A DNA stretch of 5,744 bases from Bacteroidales bacterium (GCA_029210905.1 JARGGF010000357.1:1-5744), one strand, 5' to 3'. Shown: positions 1 through 5,744, counted from the first letter of the stretch. Notes: generated by a model from the sequence alone, not told the origin. Numbers and translations: made by a program.

Positions 1-24
1 TATAAAAATCTAACTTCTAATAAC

Positions 25-1146
25 ATGGCAAGCTTAAAAGTTCTTATAGTTGATGATGAACCCGGAATTCGGATGGGAATTTTAAGGATTTTAAGGAACT
101 TCACGGTAAGTTATCCCTTTATGGAAGAAGATTTTGATTTCATTTCCATTGAAGCAGAAACCGGTGAAAAAGCTATTGAAATTATTGATAGCGAAGAAGT
201 TGATATTATATTGCTGGATAACAAGTTACCTGGTATTGAAGGTATTGAAGTACTTGATTATATCAAAAAGAAAAATTATAATGCACTTATAATGATGATT
301 ACATCATATGCCTCTCTGGAATTGGCCATTAAAGCAACCCAAAAAGGTGCCTATAATTTTGTACCTAAGCCATTTACCCCAGAAGAGCTGCGTGCAGCCA
401 TGGAAAATATCACAAAAAAGTTGTACCTGCAACGTATGACGCAGAATTTACATAAAGAAGGCAAGCAAATCAGGTTTCAATTTCTTTCCGTGTTATCACA
501 TGAGCTAAAATCGCCCATTAATGCCATTGAGGGTTACCTAAATATCATGAAAGATAAACAGGCAGGCGACAATATTGATGATTACCAGGTAATGATTAAC
601 CGCTCAATTGAGCGAATCAAAGGCATGCGTAGTCTGATTTTCGACATGCTTGATTTTACAAGGATTGAATCGGGCAAGAAAAAAAGGAACCTTTCCAAAA
701 CAGATATTTGCGAAATTGCAAAAATGGCCATTGATACTATGGAACCTATGGCCATTCAAAAAAATATCAAGATAATAAAAAACTTCGATGAAGAGGTAAT
801 TCTAAACGGAGATGCCAATGAAATTGAAATAATCTTTAACAACTTGATTTCTAATGCAATAAAATACAATATTGAAAATGGGAAAGTGGATATTTCCATT
901 TTTACTAAGGATAATAATGTGGTAATAATAGTTGAAGATACAGGAATTGGTATGTCTGAGGTGGATACCAAAACCCTTTTTAATGATTTTGTGAGAATAA
1001 AGAACGAAAAAACTAAAAATATAACCGGAAGCGGGTTGGGATTATCCATCACTAAAAAAATCATTGATTTATATGATGGCAAAATTAAGACAAAAAGTAA
1101 AGAAGGTTCCGGAACAAAATTTACGATAACTATACCCAGGAAATAA
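25..1146 (+). CDS. Receiver domain-histidine kinase hybrid, soluble
   Basis: This 373-residue two-component protein has an N-terminal receiver domain (about residues 4-125), a HisKA dimerisation/phosphoacceptor helix pair (about 148-218) and a HATPase_c domain (about 262-372). Visible receiver residues are D10/D11, phosphoacceptor D65 (in LLDNKLPG), T93 and K115 (in PKPF). The kinase H-box is SHELKSP with H159. The N-box is around N273-N277, the G1 box is DTGIG at 305-309, and the G2 box is GSGLG at 335-339. All catalytic motifs look intact. I see no signal peptide, membrane segment, PAS or GAF domain, so it is probably cytosolic and takes input through phosphorylation of its own receiver or through a partner. 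The receiver is longer than usual between helix 1 and strand 2 (about residues 25-40). The reading frame stays open to the left edge, but the ATG at 25 begins a normal receiver start. The cognate sensor or target is not in the window. Confidence 0.93.
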   Translation: MASLKVLIVDDEPGIRMGILRILRNFTVSYPFMEEDFDFISIEAETGEKAIEIIDSEEVDIILLDNKLPGIEGIEVLDYIKKKNYNALIMMITSYASLELAIKATQKGAYNFVPKPFTPEELRAAMENITKKLYLQRMTQNLHKEGKQIRFQFLSVLSHELKSPINAIEGYLNIMKDKQAGDNIDDYQVMINRSIERIKGMRSLIFDMLDFTRIESGKKKRNLSKTDICEIAKMAIDTMEPMAIQKNIKIIKNFDEEVILNGDANEIEIIFNNLISNAIKYNIENGKVDISIFTKDNNVVIIVEDTGIGMSEVDTKTLFNDFVRIKNEKTKNITGSGLGLSITKKIIDLYDGKIKTKSKEGSGTKFTITIPRK

Positions 1147-1296
1147 AATATTTCCAATTTCATAAAGCAAATAAATTAAGTTTTAGTCTTAAACATAGAC
1201 TCTAAATTTCACTGTTTTAAGAAGGTGAATATCAATCCAATATAATTCTATAAGATTTCTATTGATAATAATCCATGAATTGTAGCACTTCAAATT

Positions 1297-1325
1297 TTGT
1301 ATTTAAAGATTAATACTTACTTTTG
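1297..1325 (+). promoter_or_regulatory. Bacteroidota-type promoter of yceD-rpmF
   Basis: A TTG at 1297-1299 (within TTTTG) lies 18 nt before TACTTTTG at 1318-1325, an exact match to the TAnnTTTG -7 element used by the primary sigma factor of Bacteroidota. The spacing is near the usual range. Transcription would begin roughly at 1330, giving a leader of about 20 nt before the yceD ATG at 1349. This is the clearest promoter in the window and indicates that yceD starts a transcript separate from the kinase gene. Confidence 0.7.
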
Positions 1326-1348
1326 CAAATTATTTTCTATAAGGCAAA

Positions 1349-1882
1349 ATGAGTCGCTTAAGTCAATATGATATACATTTTTCTGGCTTAAAGCCTGGAA
1401 AACACGAGTTCGAATACGAAATAAACAAAGATTTTTTTTCATTTTTTGAAAACGAGGATATTGTTGATGCAGATATTTCTGTACTTGTTAATTTTGAAAA
1501 AAACGAAAGATATCTTGCACTGGAATTTGATTTACAGGGAGTTGTAAAAACAATTTGTGACAGATGTCTTGAAAACATTGAGCTGGAAATTGATTATACA
1601 CCAGGTTTGTATGTCAATTTTGGCGATGAAACTTCTGATTTGACTGACATAGACGACACAATGGTATTGTCCAGATCAGCAGACAAAATAGAATTGGCTA
1701 AACATTTATATGATTATATTTGCTTAAATTTGCCCATTCAAAAAGTTCATCCTGAAGATGAAAATGGCGAGAGCACTTGTAATCAGGAAATGATAAAAAA
1801 AATAGAACAGTACCAGCTTGGAAATGTTGAATCCGAAGAAACTGACCCACGTTGGGATAAACTTAAAAATTTATTTAATTAA
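1349..1882 (+). CDS. yceD: YceD/DUF177 family protein (23S rRNA accumulation type)
   Basis: This 177-residue protein matches the DUF177/YceD family, whose E. coli member is needed for normal 23S rRNA accumulation. The molecular activity remains poorly defined. The sequence shows the family's CxxC motif as CDRCLE, with C70 and C73. An acidic segment follows at about residues 92-103, and the C-terminal signature DPRWDKLKNL lies at 166-175. Two further cysteines (C125, C144) are not part of a recognisable metal site. There is no signal peptide, so it should be cytosolic. An in-frame TAA at 1340-1342, just upstream, fixes the ATG at 1349 as the first possible methionine start. It is followed by rpmF after 42 bp, the standard gene pair for this family, and is probably cotranscribed from the promoter at 1297-1325. 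The symbol is by family homology and neighbour. Confidence 0.88.
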   Translation: MSRLSQYDIHFSGLKPGKHEFEYEINKDFFSFFENEDIVDADISVLVNFEKNERYLALEFDLQGVVKTICDRCLENIELEIDYTPGLYVNFGDETSDLTDIDDTMVLSRSADKIELAKHLYDYICLNLPIQKVHPEDENGESTCNQEMIKKIEQYQLGNVESEETDPRWDKLKNLFN

Positions 1883-1924
1883 TACATTGAACATCATATA
1901 GTTAACTGAAATAATTTTAGAACA

Positions 1925-2110
1925 ATGGCACATCCAAAACACAAAATTTCAAAGACGAGAAGAGATAAGAGAAGGACACATTACAAAGCAACTGCTGCAA
2001 CATTGGCTACCTGTTCGAATTGTGGTGCAACTCACCAATATCATAGAGTTTGTCCTGAATGTGGACACTACCGTGGAAAACTTGCAACAGAAAAAGAAGC
2101 AACATTATAG
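1925..2110 (+). CDS. rpmF: 50S ribosomal protein bL32
   Basis: This 61-residue basic protein is large-subunit ribosomal protein bL32. It begins MAHPKHKISK, a typical bL32 start, followed by the arginine/lysine-rich N-terminal half that contacts 23S rRNA. The C-terminal half carries an intact zinc ribbon with two CxxC pairs, C30/C33 (CSNC) and C43/C46 (CPEC), so this is the zinc-binding (C+) form rather than the cysteine-less zinc-independent paralogue. Length is normal for the family. It sits 42 bp after yceD, the usual partner, and shares its promoter as far as can be seen. In many bacteria plsX or fabH follows directly; here a 432-bp non-coding stretch intervenes before fabH. Confidence 0.97.
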   Translation: MAHPKHKISKTRRDKRRTHYKATAATLATCSNCGATHQYHRVCPECGHYRGKLATEKEATL

Positions 2111-2155
2111 CGTTTCGCAAATAAGGCATGGTTCAATTCTTTTGCGGCAAAAAAA

Positions 2156-2180
2156 AGTGCTCTAATCTGCTTAAAGCACT
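2156..2180 (+). other. Short stem-loop downstream of rpmF
   Basis: AGTGCT at 2156-2161 is the reverse complement of AGCACT at 2175-2180, giving a 6-bp stem with a 13-nt loop, followed by CAATTTT. An inner alternative pairs TGCT (2168-2171 plus neighbours) with AGCA in the same 3' arm. It could take part in ending the yceD-rpmF transcript, but the stem is short, the loop long and the T-run interrupted, so chance is a real possibility. Confidence 0.25.
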
Positions 2181-2300
2181 CAATTTTCCAGAAGTCATTC
2201 ATAATTTATCAACTTTTTAATTTGCATTATTCACAGGAATAGGCAAATTTAAATTGCTATGGAGTCTATCCAATTTTTGTTGATAAGATTTAAAAATATA

Positions 2301-2326
2301 AGTGCCTGGTTTCAAAACCGGGCATT
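2301..2326 (+). terminator. Probable intrinsic terminator after yceD-rpmF
   Basis: TGCCTGGTTT at 2303-2312 pairs with AAACCGGGCA at 2315-2324 with a single T-G wobble. A further A-T pair and G-T wobble extend the stem to 2301 and 2326. The practical structure is a stem of about 11 pairs with a TCAA loop. A T-rich segment follows (ATAG then TTTTT at 2331-2335), but the T-run starts several bases after the stem. It lies about 190 bp after rpmF and 217 bp before fabH, so it would separate the ribosomal and fatty acid transcripts. It could instead be a regulatory leader structure. Confidence 0.5.
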
Positions 2327-2403
2327 ATAGTTTTTATGGTATGAGCCTGTTTTAATAGTGTTCCTAAAAAAGAGATTAACCATGTGAAAATTCGATTTTA
2401 AGT

Positions 2404-2420
2404 CTATTGATATCCAATAG
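2404..2420. repeat. Inverted repeat upstream of fabH, possible operator
   Basis: CTATTG (2404-2409) and CAATAG (2415-2420) form a 6-bp inverted repeat with a 5-bp spacer. With one bulged T, AG/CT pairs extend it outward. It lies about 120 bp before the fabH start, where a dimeric regulator could bind, but it matches no operator I recognise and may be chance in AT-rich DNA. Confidence 0.2.
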
Positions 2421-2542
2421 CTTAGGATTTGTAGAATAAAAATATTTTTTCGATTGAAAGAAAGACATTAATATCGCATTTTATTATAGTGTGTAAAATA
2501 CCAGGGAATGTAGTACCTGATTATTTAACGAGATAATTAATT

Positions 2543-3544
2543 ATGACACAAATTAAAGCTGCAATTACAGGTGTAGGAGCATTTGTTCCTGATTATGTTC
2601 TGTCTAACGATGAGCTTTCTACCATGGTGGACACGTCCGACGAATGGATAATGACCCGGATTGGTATTAAAGAAAGAAGAATTCTAAAAGGGAAAGCCAA
2701 AGGGACCTCAGATATGGGGGCCAAAGCAGTTCAAAATTTATTGGAAAAAACAGGAACCTCGCCTGATGAAGTTGAACTGTTAATTTGCAGTACGGTAACG
2801 CCCGATATGCTTTTCCCAGCCACAGCAAATATCATTTGCGACAAGGTAGGAATAAAAAATGCTTTTAGCTTTGACCTAAATGCAGGATGTTCAGGTTTTT
2901 TATATGGCTTAACCACTGCAAGTCAGTACATTGAATCCGGAAGATACAAAAAAATAATTTTGGTAGGGGCCGATAAAATGTCCTCTATTGTAAATTACAC
3001 CGATCGGGCTACTTGTCCAATTTTTGGTGACGGTGCCGGAGCAGTACTCATAGAGCCTGCTACAGATGAAAATGGAATTATTGATTTCAAAAACCAGGTA
3101 GATGGTTCAGGAAGAAAACATTTGCATCAGAAAGCAGGTGGTTCTGTTAAACCACCAAGCTATGAAACTATTGATAACCAGGAGCATTACATTTATCAGG
3201 AAGGTCAGGTTGTTTTTAAGTATGCTGTTTCAAGAATGGCCGATATTTCAGTAGAAATTATGGAAAGAAATAATTTAACTGCTGAAACATTAAATTGGTT
3301 GGCACCTCACCAGGCAAATCTTAGAATAATTGAAGCCACAGGTAGAAGAATGGGATTAGCCCCTGAAAAAGTAATGGTTAATATCCAAAATTTCGGAAAT
3401 ACTACCGATGCAACAATACCTTTATTACTAAACGATTACGAATCGCAATTAAAAAAAGGAGACAATATTATTATTGCCACTTTTGGAGCAGGTTTTACCT
3501 GGGGTGCCATGTACATAAAATGGGCATATGATCATCAGAAATAA
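2543..3544 (+). CDS. fabH: 3-oxoacyl-ACP synthase III (beta-ketoacyl-ACP synthase III)
   Basis: This cytosolic 333-residue enzyme starts fatty acid synthesis by condensing an acyl-CoA primer with malonyl-ACP. The catalytic triad is complete: C116 in NAGCSGF, H256 in APHQAN, and N286 in GNTTDATIP. Other FabH signatures are DEWIMTRIGI (33-42), FGDGAGAVLIE (161-171) and the C-terminal FGAGFTWGA (314-322). The length is close to that of other FabH proteins. An in-frame TAA at 2534-2536, six bases upstream of the ATG, fixes the start; no Shine-Dalgarno sequence is evident and the leader is AT-rich. The accB gene follows after 63 bp, and accC lies further on, so this looks like a fatty-acid initiation operon. 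Primer preference, straight-chain acetyl-CoA or branched as common in Bacteroidota, cannot be read from the motifs. Confidence 0.96.
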   Translation: MTQIKAAITGVGAFVPDYVLSNDELSTMVDTSDEWIMTRIGIKERRILKGKAKGTSDMGAKAVQNLLEKTGTSPDEVELLICSTVTPDMLFPATANIICDKVGIKNAFSFDLNAGCSGFLYGLTTASQYIESGRYKKIILVGADKMSSIVNYTDRATCPIFGDGAGAVLIEPATDENGIIDFKNQVDGSGRKHLHQKAGGSVKPPSYETIDNQEHYIYQEGQVVFKYAVSRMADISVEIMERNNLTAETLNWLAPHQANLRIIEATGRRMGLAPEKVMVNIQNFGNTTDATIPLLLNDYESQLKKGDNIIIATFGAGFTWGAMYIKWAYDHQK

Positions 3545-3545
3545 T

Positions 3546-3562
3546 AATATTTCAAAAATATT
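3546..3562. repeat. AT-only inverted repeat between fabH and accB
   Basis: AATATTT (3546-3552) and AAATATT (3556-3562) are perfect reverse complements separated by CAA, immediately after the fabH stop codon. The stem contains only A-T pairs, so it is weak and unlikely to terminate transcription. It may be incidental in an AT-rich spacer. Confidence 0.25.
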
Positions 3563-3607
3563 CATTACATTGCATTATTATACCAAACTAACATTAATCA
3601 AAAGATT

Positions 3608-4123
3608 ATGGATCTGAAAGAAATACAAGATTTCATTAGAGTAATTGCAAAATCTGGTGTTACTGAAGTAAAAATTGAAACAGAAGATTTAAAGTTAACA
3701 ATAAAAACACCCCCAAAAGGGAAAGCAGGACTACCCACTGAAACCACTGTGATTCAGCAAATACCAATGCAATCGCATTTGGCTACAATGCCGCCAATAC
3801 ATATGAATCCAAACATGCAGACCACCCCTCCTGTAAACGTTACAACTGAAACTGAGGTTAAAAAAGAGGAGCCTGCAAGTAAGTTAATTGAGATTAAATC
3901 GCCAATGGTAGGGACTTTTTATAGGAGACCTGCACCTGACAAACCTGCTTACCTGAGTGTAGGCGATGAAGTAGAACCCGGCAAAGTGGTTTGTATTATA
4001 GAAGCAATGAAACTTTTTAATGAAATTGAATCTGAAGTAAGTGGTAAAGTCGTAAAAATCCTGGTTGAAGATTCAAGTCCTGTCGAATTTGATCAACCAC
4101 TCTACCTTTTAGAACCTAAGTAA
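3608..4123 (+). CDS. accB: Biotin carboxyl carrier protein of acetyl-CoA carboxylase
   Basis: This 171-residue protein is the BCCP subunit that carries carboxybiotin from biotin carboxylase to the carboxyltransferase in malonyl-CoA synthesis. The N-terminal segment (about 1-34, MDLKEIQDFI onward) matches the conserved AccB N-terminus. A flexible linker (about 35-90) follows, then the biotinyl domain (about 93-170). The biotinylation site is EAMKLFNEIE with K135 as the acceptor. The segment SPMVGTFYRRPAPD (98-111), with the following residues to about 118, includes the protruding thumb specific to acetyl-CoA carboxylase BCCPs. This argues against a pyruvate, oxaloacetate or propionyl-CoA carboxylase carrier. 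The linker is rich in Met, Pro and Thr rather than the Ala/Pro linker of many relatives. It lies 63 bp after fabH, with the lipoprotein gene only 21 bp downstream and accC beyond it. Confidence 0.96.
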   Translation: MDLKEIQDFIRVIAKSGVTEVKIETEDLKLTIKTPPKGKAGLPTETTVIQQIPMQSHLATMPPIHMNPNMQTTPPVNVTTETEVKKEEPASKLIEIKSPMVGTFYRRPAPDKPAYLSVGDEVEPGKVVCIIEAMKLFNEIESEVSGKVVKILVEDSSPVEFDQPLYLLEPK

Positions 4124-4144
4124 TTAACTAACAATTAACTAGCT

Positions 4145-4645
4145 ATGAAAAAAAATTTGCTGTCCCTTTCTGTGTTGGCAATTGCTGTTTTAATATTAAC
4201 TGCATGCCCATACGCTTCAAAAGTGCCCATTGATGTGGCCGGTGTTAAAATTCAAAAAGAGCTACTAGGCAAATGGGTTAAAGCTGGCGATCAGGAAAAA
4301 GAAAACCCTGAGTATTTTGTAATTTCACCTATAGGCGATGTCAAATACAATATCGTGAAAAACGAATACAATACCTACGATAGTGCCTACAAGCAAACCA
4401 TCTACATCTCCCATATTTCTAAAGTTGATAATTTATCTTTTATGAATATGCAGCAGGATGGAAAAGGTGATTATTACCTATATAAAATTGATTTAGGCTC
4501 AGATGAATTTACGCTTTTTGAACTCACTGACAATATTGATGAAAAATTCAACACATCGGAAGAGTTAAAAGCTTTTGTTCAAAAAAATATGAATCTTAGC
4601 TTTTTCTATAATAAAGATGAAGAAAGATACATAAAAAGTAACTAG
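4145..4645 (+). CDS. Uncharacterised lipoprotein between accB and accC
   Basis: I do not recognise a function for this 166-residue protein. It has a clear lipoprotein signal peptide: MKKN, a hydrophobic core (about 5-18) and the lipobox LTAC with C21, its only cysteine. Residues after C21 are PYASK, with no acidic run of the sort linked to surface export in some Bacteroidota, so a periplasm-facing membrane anchor is the likely location. The mature part contains KELLGKWV (38-45). Its GxW motif (G42, W44) recalls the first strand of lipocalin-like barrels, and the alternating hydrophobic pattern that follows suits beta structure. This is a weak structural hint only. The C-terminal third is acidic and Phe/Tyr-rich. 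The gene starts 21 bp after accB, close enough for cotranscription, and is followed by a 142-bp spacer with a hairpin before accC. Its presence between two acetyl-CoA carboxylase genes is unusual, and a role in lipid synthesis is not shown. Confidence 0.85.
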   Translation: MKKNLLSLSVLAIAVLILTACPYASKVPIDVAGVKIQKELLGKWVKAGDQEKENPEYFVISPIGDVKYNIVKNEYNTYDSAYKQTIYISHISKVDNLSFMNMQQDGKGDYYLYKIDLGSDEFTLFELTDNIDEKFNTSEELKAFVQKNMNLSFFYNKDEERYIKSN

Positions 4646-4651
4646 TACTGC

Positions 4652-4663
4652 GTATAGCTATAC
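4652..4663. repeat. 12-bp perfect palindrome after the lipoprotein gene
   Basis: GTATAGCTATAC reads identically on both strands and starts 7 bp after the lipoprotein stop codon. A perfect 12-bp palindrome could be a dimer binding site. As RNA it has no loop and would form only a short hairpin. No regulator is implied by the neighbours. Confidence 0.35.
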
Positions 4664-4692
4664 ATGTCAGGTAAAAACACCAGATAAATACA

Positions 4693-4718
4693 GCTGCCAG
4701 GTATTGCCACCTGGCAGC
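4693..4718 (+). terminator. GC-rich perfect hairpin upstream of accC
   Basis: GCTGCCAGGT (4693-4702) and ACCTGGCAGC (4709-4718) are exact reverse complements separated by the 6-nt loop ATTGCC. This is the most stable-looking structure in the window, standing out in AT-rich surroundings. No T-run follows directly (GTAAATGAAATTTC), so it is not a canonical intrinsic terminator. It may be a partial terminator, an mRNA processing or stability element for the upstream fabH-accB-lipoprotein message, or a bidirectional structure. It ends 69 bp before the accC start. Confidence 0.5.
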
Positions 4719-4722
4719 GTAA

Positions 4723-4734
4723 ATGAAATTTCAT
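4723..4734. repeat. 12-bp perfect palindrome before accC
   Basis: ATGAAATTTCAT is a perfect 12-bp palindrome starting 4 bp after the GC-rich hairpin. Being AT-rich it is more likely by chance than the hairpin, but it is the third symmetric element in this 142-bp spacer and could be an operator for accC. Confidence 0.3.
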
Positions 4735-4787
4735 ATTTTATAAGACACTTATAAACAATTTGCTACGCATTCCGAAAATGTAATTCT

Positions 4788-5744
4788 ATGTTTAAAAAAA
4801 TATTGGTAGCCAACCGAGGTGAAATTGCCTTAAGGATTATACGTACCTGCAAAGAAATGGGGGTTCAAACAGTTGCAATCTATTCAACTGCTGATAAAGA
4901 AAGCCTGCATGTGCGGTTTGCTGACGAAGCGGTTTGCATAGGACCAGCGGCCAGTAGCCTGTCCTATTTAAATATTCCGGCCATACTTTCCGTAGCCGAA
5001 ATTACAAATGCAGATGCAATACATCCGGGTTATGGCTTTTTGTCCGAAAATTCCAAATTTGCCAAAATTTGCCAGGAGCATAATATTAAATTTATTGGCC
5101 CCTCTGCTGAAATGATTGACAGAATGGGGGATAAATCAAATGCCAAAACAACCATGAAGGAAGCCGGCGTTCCAACAATACCTGGCTCAGATGGATTATT
5201 GGAGAGTGTTGCAGAAGGCATTAAACTTGCAAAAGAAATGGGTTATCCGGTAATTGTAAAAGCAACTGCAGGCGGTGGCGGCAAAGGTATGCGAATTATC
5301 TGGAAAGAAGAAGAATTTGAAAAACAATGGGATGCCGCAAAACAAGAATCTGGAGCTGCTTTTGGCAACGATGGCCTCTATCTTGAAAAGTACATTGAGG
5401 ATCCCAGGCATATTGAAATTCAGATAGTTGGAGATCAGGAAGGCCGCGCTTGTCACTTATCCGAGCGCGATTGTTCCATTCAGCGAAGGCACCAAAAACT
5501 ACTTGAAGAAACCCCATCGCCATTTATGACCGATGAGCTAAGGGAAAGAATGGGCGCCGCAGCGGTAAAAGCAGCAACAGCAATTAATTACGAAGGTGTG
5601 GGTACGGTAGAGTTTTTAGTAGATAAACATCGGAATTTCTATTTCATGGAGATGAACACACGTATTCAGGTTGAGCATCCAATTACTGAGGAAGTGATTA
5701 ATTTCGATTTAATTAAAGAACAAATTAATGTTGCAGCCGGCATT
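4788..5744 (+). CDS. accC: Biotin carboxylase subunit of acetyl-CoA carboxylase (3' end outside the window)
   Basis: The first 319 codons of biotin carboxylase are present, and the frame is open to the right edge. E. coli AccC has 449 residues, so roughly the last 130 are missing here. The enzyme uses ATP and bicarbonate to carboxylate the biotin on AccB. Visible signatures are KILVANRGEIALRI (4-17), HPGYGFLSEN (79-88), MGDK with ATP-binding K116, the glycine-rich loop AGGGGKG (161-167), EKYIEDPRHIEIQ (200-212), ERDCSIQRRHQK (226-237), and the active-site stretch EMNTRIQVEHP (288-298) with E288, N290, R292 and E296. No inactivating change is seen. An in-frame TAA at 4752-4754 with no ATG between it and 4788 supports this start. 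It follows the lipoprotein gene by 142 bp rather than abutting accB. Nearness to an ACC-type accB favours acetyl-CoA carboxylase over other biotin enzymes. Confidence 0.96.
   Translation, partial: MFKKILVANRGEIALRIIRTCKEMGVQTVAIYSTADKESLHVRFADEAVCIGPAASSLSYLNIPAILSVAEITNADAIHPGYGFLSENSKFAKICQEHNIKFIGPSAEMIDRMGDKSNAKTTMKEAGVPTIPGSDGLLESVAEGIKLAKEMGYPVIVKATAGGGGKGMRIIWKEEEFEKQWDAAKQESGAAFGNDGLYLEKYIEDPRHIEIQIVGDQEGRACHLSERDCSIQRRHQKLLEETPSPFMTDELRERMGAAAVKAATAINYEGVGTVEFLVDKHRNFYFMEMNTRIQVEHPITEEVINFDLIKEQINVAAGI

Larger units (their letters stand above)
2111..2542. other. 432-bp gene-free region between rpmF and fabH, rich in inverted repeats
   Basis: No credible gene is visible on either strand. 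The longest ATG frame I found on the + strand encodes 30 residues (2128-2220) and resembles nothing I know. The stretch contains several inverted repeats: 2116-2121 with 2141-2146 (6 bp), 2156-2161 with 2175-2180 (6 bp), 2219-2225 with 2243-2249 (7 bp), 2301-2326 (the strongest) and 2404-2420 (6 bp). No exact TAnnTTTG element was found, so the fabH promoter cannot be placed. plsX often occupies this position in other phyla; no remnant of it is recognisable. Confidence 0.75.

Noticed and set aside
756..1163. 135-residue open frame on the minus strand over the kinase gene
   Set aside because: It lies opposite well-conserved HATPase_c coding sequence, has no recognisable domain, and its hydrophobic composition is what the complement of Asn/Lys/Ile-rich codons gives.
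1230..1267. 7-bp inverted repeat TATCAAT/ATTGATA in the kinase-yceD gap
   Set aside because: The loop is 24 nt and the stem is all but one A-T pair, which is expected by chance in this composition.
1363..1578. 71-residue minus-strand open frame opposite yceD
   Set aside because: It mirrors a conserved + strand gene and shows no motif or plausible promoter.
1887..1920. Possible promoter for rpmF (TTG then TAATTTTA)
   Set aside because: The -7-like element lacks the final G and lies so close to the rpmF ATG that almost no leader would remain. Cotranscription with yceD is simpler.
2128..2220. 30-residue open frame after rpmF on the + strand
   Set aside because: It is short, lacks known motifs and overlaps two inverted repeats. 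The preceding ATAAGGC resembles the bases before yceD, but that alone does not support a gene.
2423..2432. TAGGATTTG-like sequence upstream of fabH as a -7 element
   Set aside because: It has three rather than two bases between TA and TTTG, and the nearest upstream TTG is only about 13 bp away, too close for a standard promoter.
2731..2916. 61-residue minus-strand open frame opposite fabH
   Set aside because: It overlaps the catalytic-cysteine region of fabH and has no features of its own.
5030..5523. Overlapping minus-strand open frames of 63, 86 and 75 residues
   Set aside because: All lie opposite accC, whose + strand frame encodes an unbroken, highly conserved biotin carboxylase.

Overview
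The window comes from an AT-rich member of the Bacteroidota. Four things point there: no start codon has a convincing Shine-Dalgarno sequence, the only good promoter has the Bacteroidota form (TTG, then TAnnTTTG), a lipobox lipoprotein is present, and the order is yceD-rpmF-fabH-accB-accC with no plsX, an order I recall from this phylum. I cannot place it below phylum level. All seven genes are on the + strand.

Layout. Bases 25-1146 encode a soluble signalling protein with a receiver domain followed by a histidine kinase core. After a 202-bp gap with a strong promoter come yceD (DUF177, 1349-1882) and rpmF (ribosomal protein bL32, 1925-2110), a conserved pair. A 432-bp stretch without a credible gene follows. 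It holds several inverted repeats, the best being a terminator-like hairpin at 2301-2326. Next is a fatty-acid initiation cluster: fabH (2543-3544), accB (3608-4123), an unrecognised lipoprotein gene (4145-4645), and accC (4788 to the window edge, first 319 codons). The accC gene is complete at its 5' end and open at the right edge.

How the genes work together. AccC carboxylates the biotin carried on AccB. With the carboxyltransferase (not in the window) this makes malonyl-CoA. FabH condenses malonyl-ACP with an acyl-CoA primer to start fatty acid synthesis. bL32 and YceD belong to ribosome assembly, and their link to lipid genes is a widespread bacterial arrangement. The kinase has no evident functional tie to the rest.

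Most of the window is ordinary housekeeping DNA, and I see no undescribed multi-gene system. The points most worth a second look are the lipoprotein gene between accB and accC, the perfect 10-bp hairpin just before accC, and the long hairpin-rich gap between rpmF and fabH.
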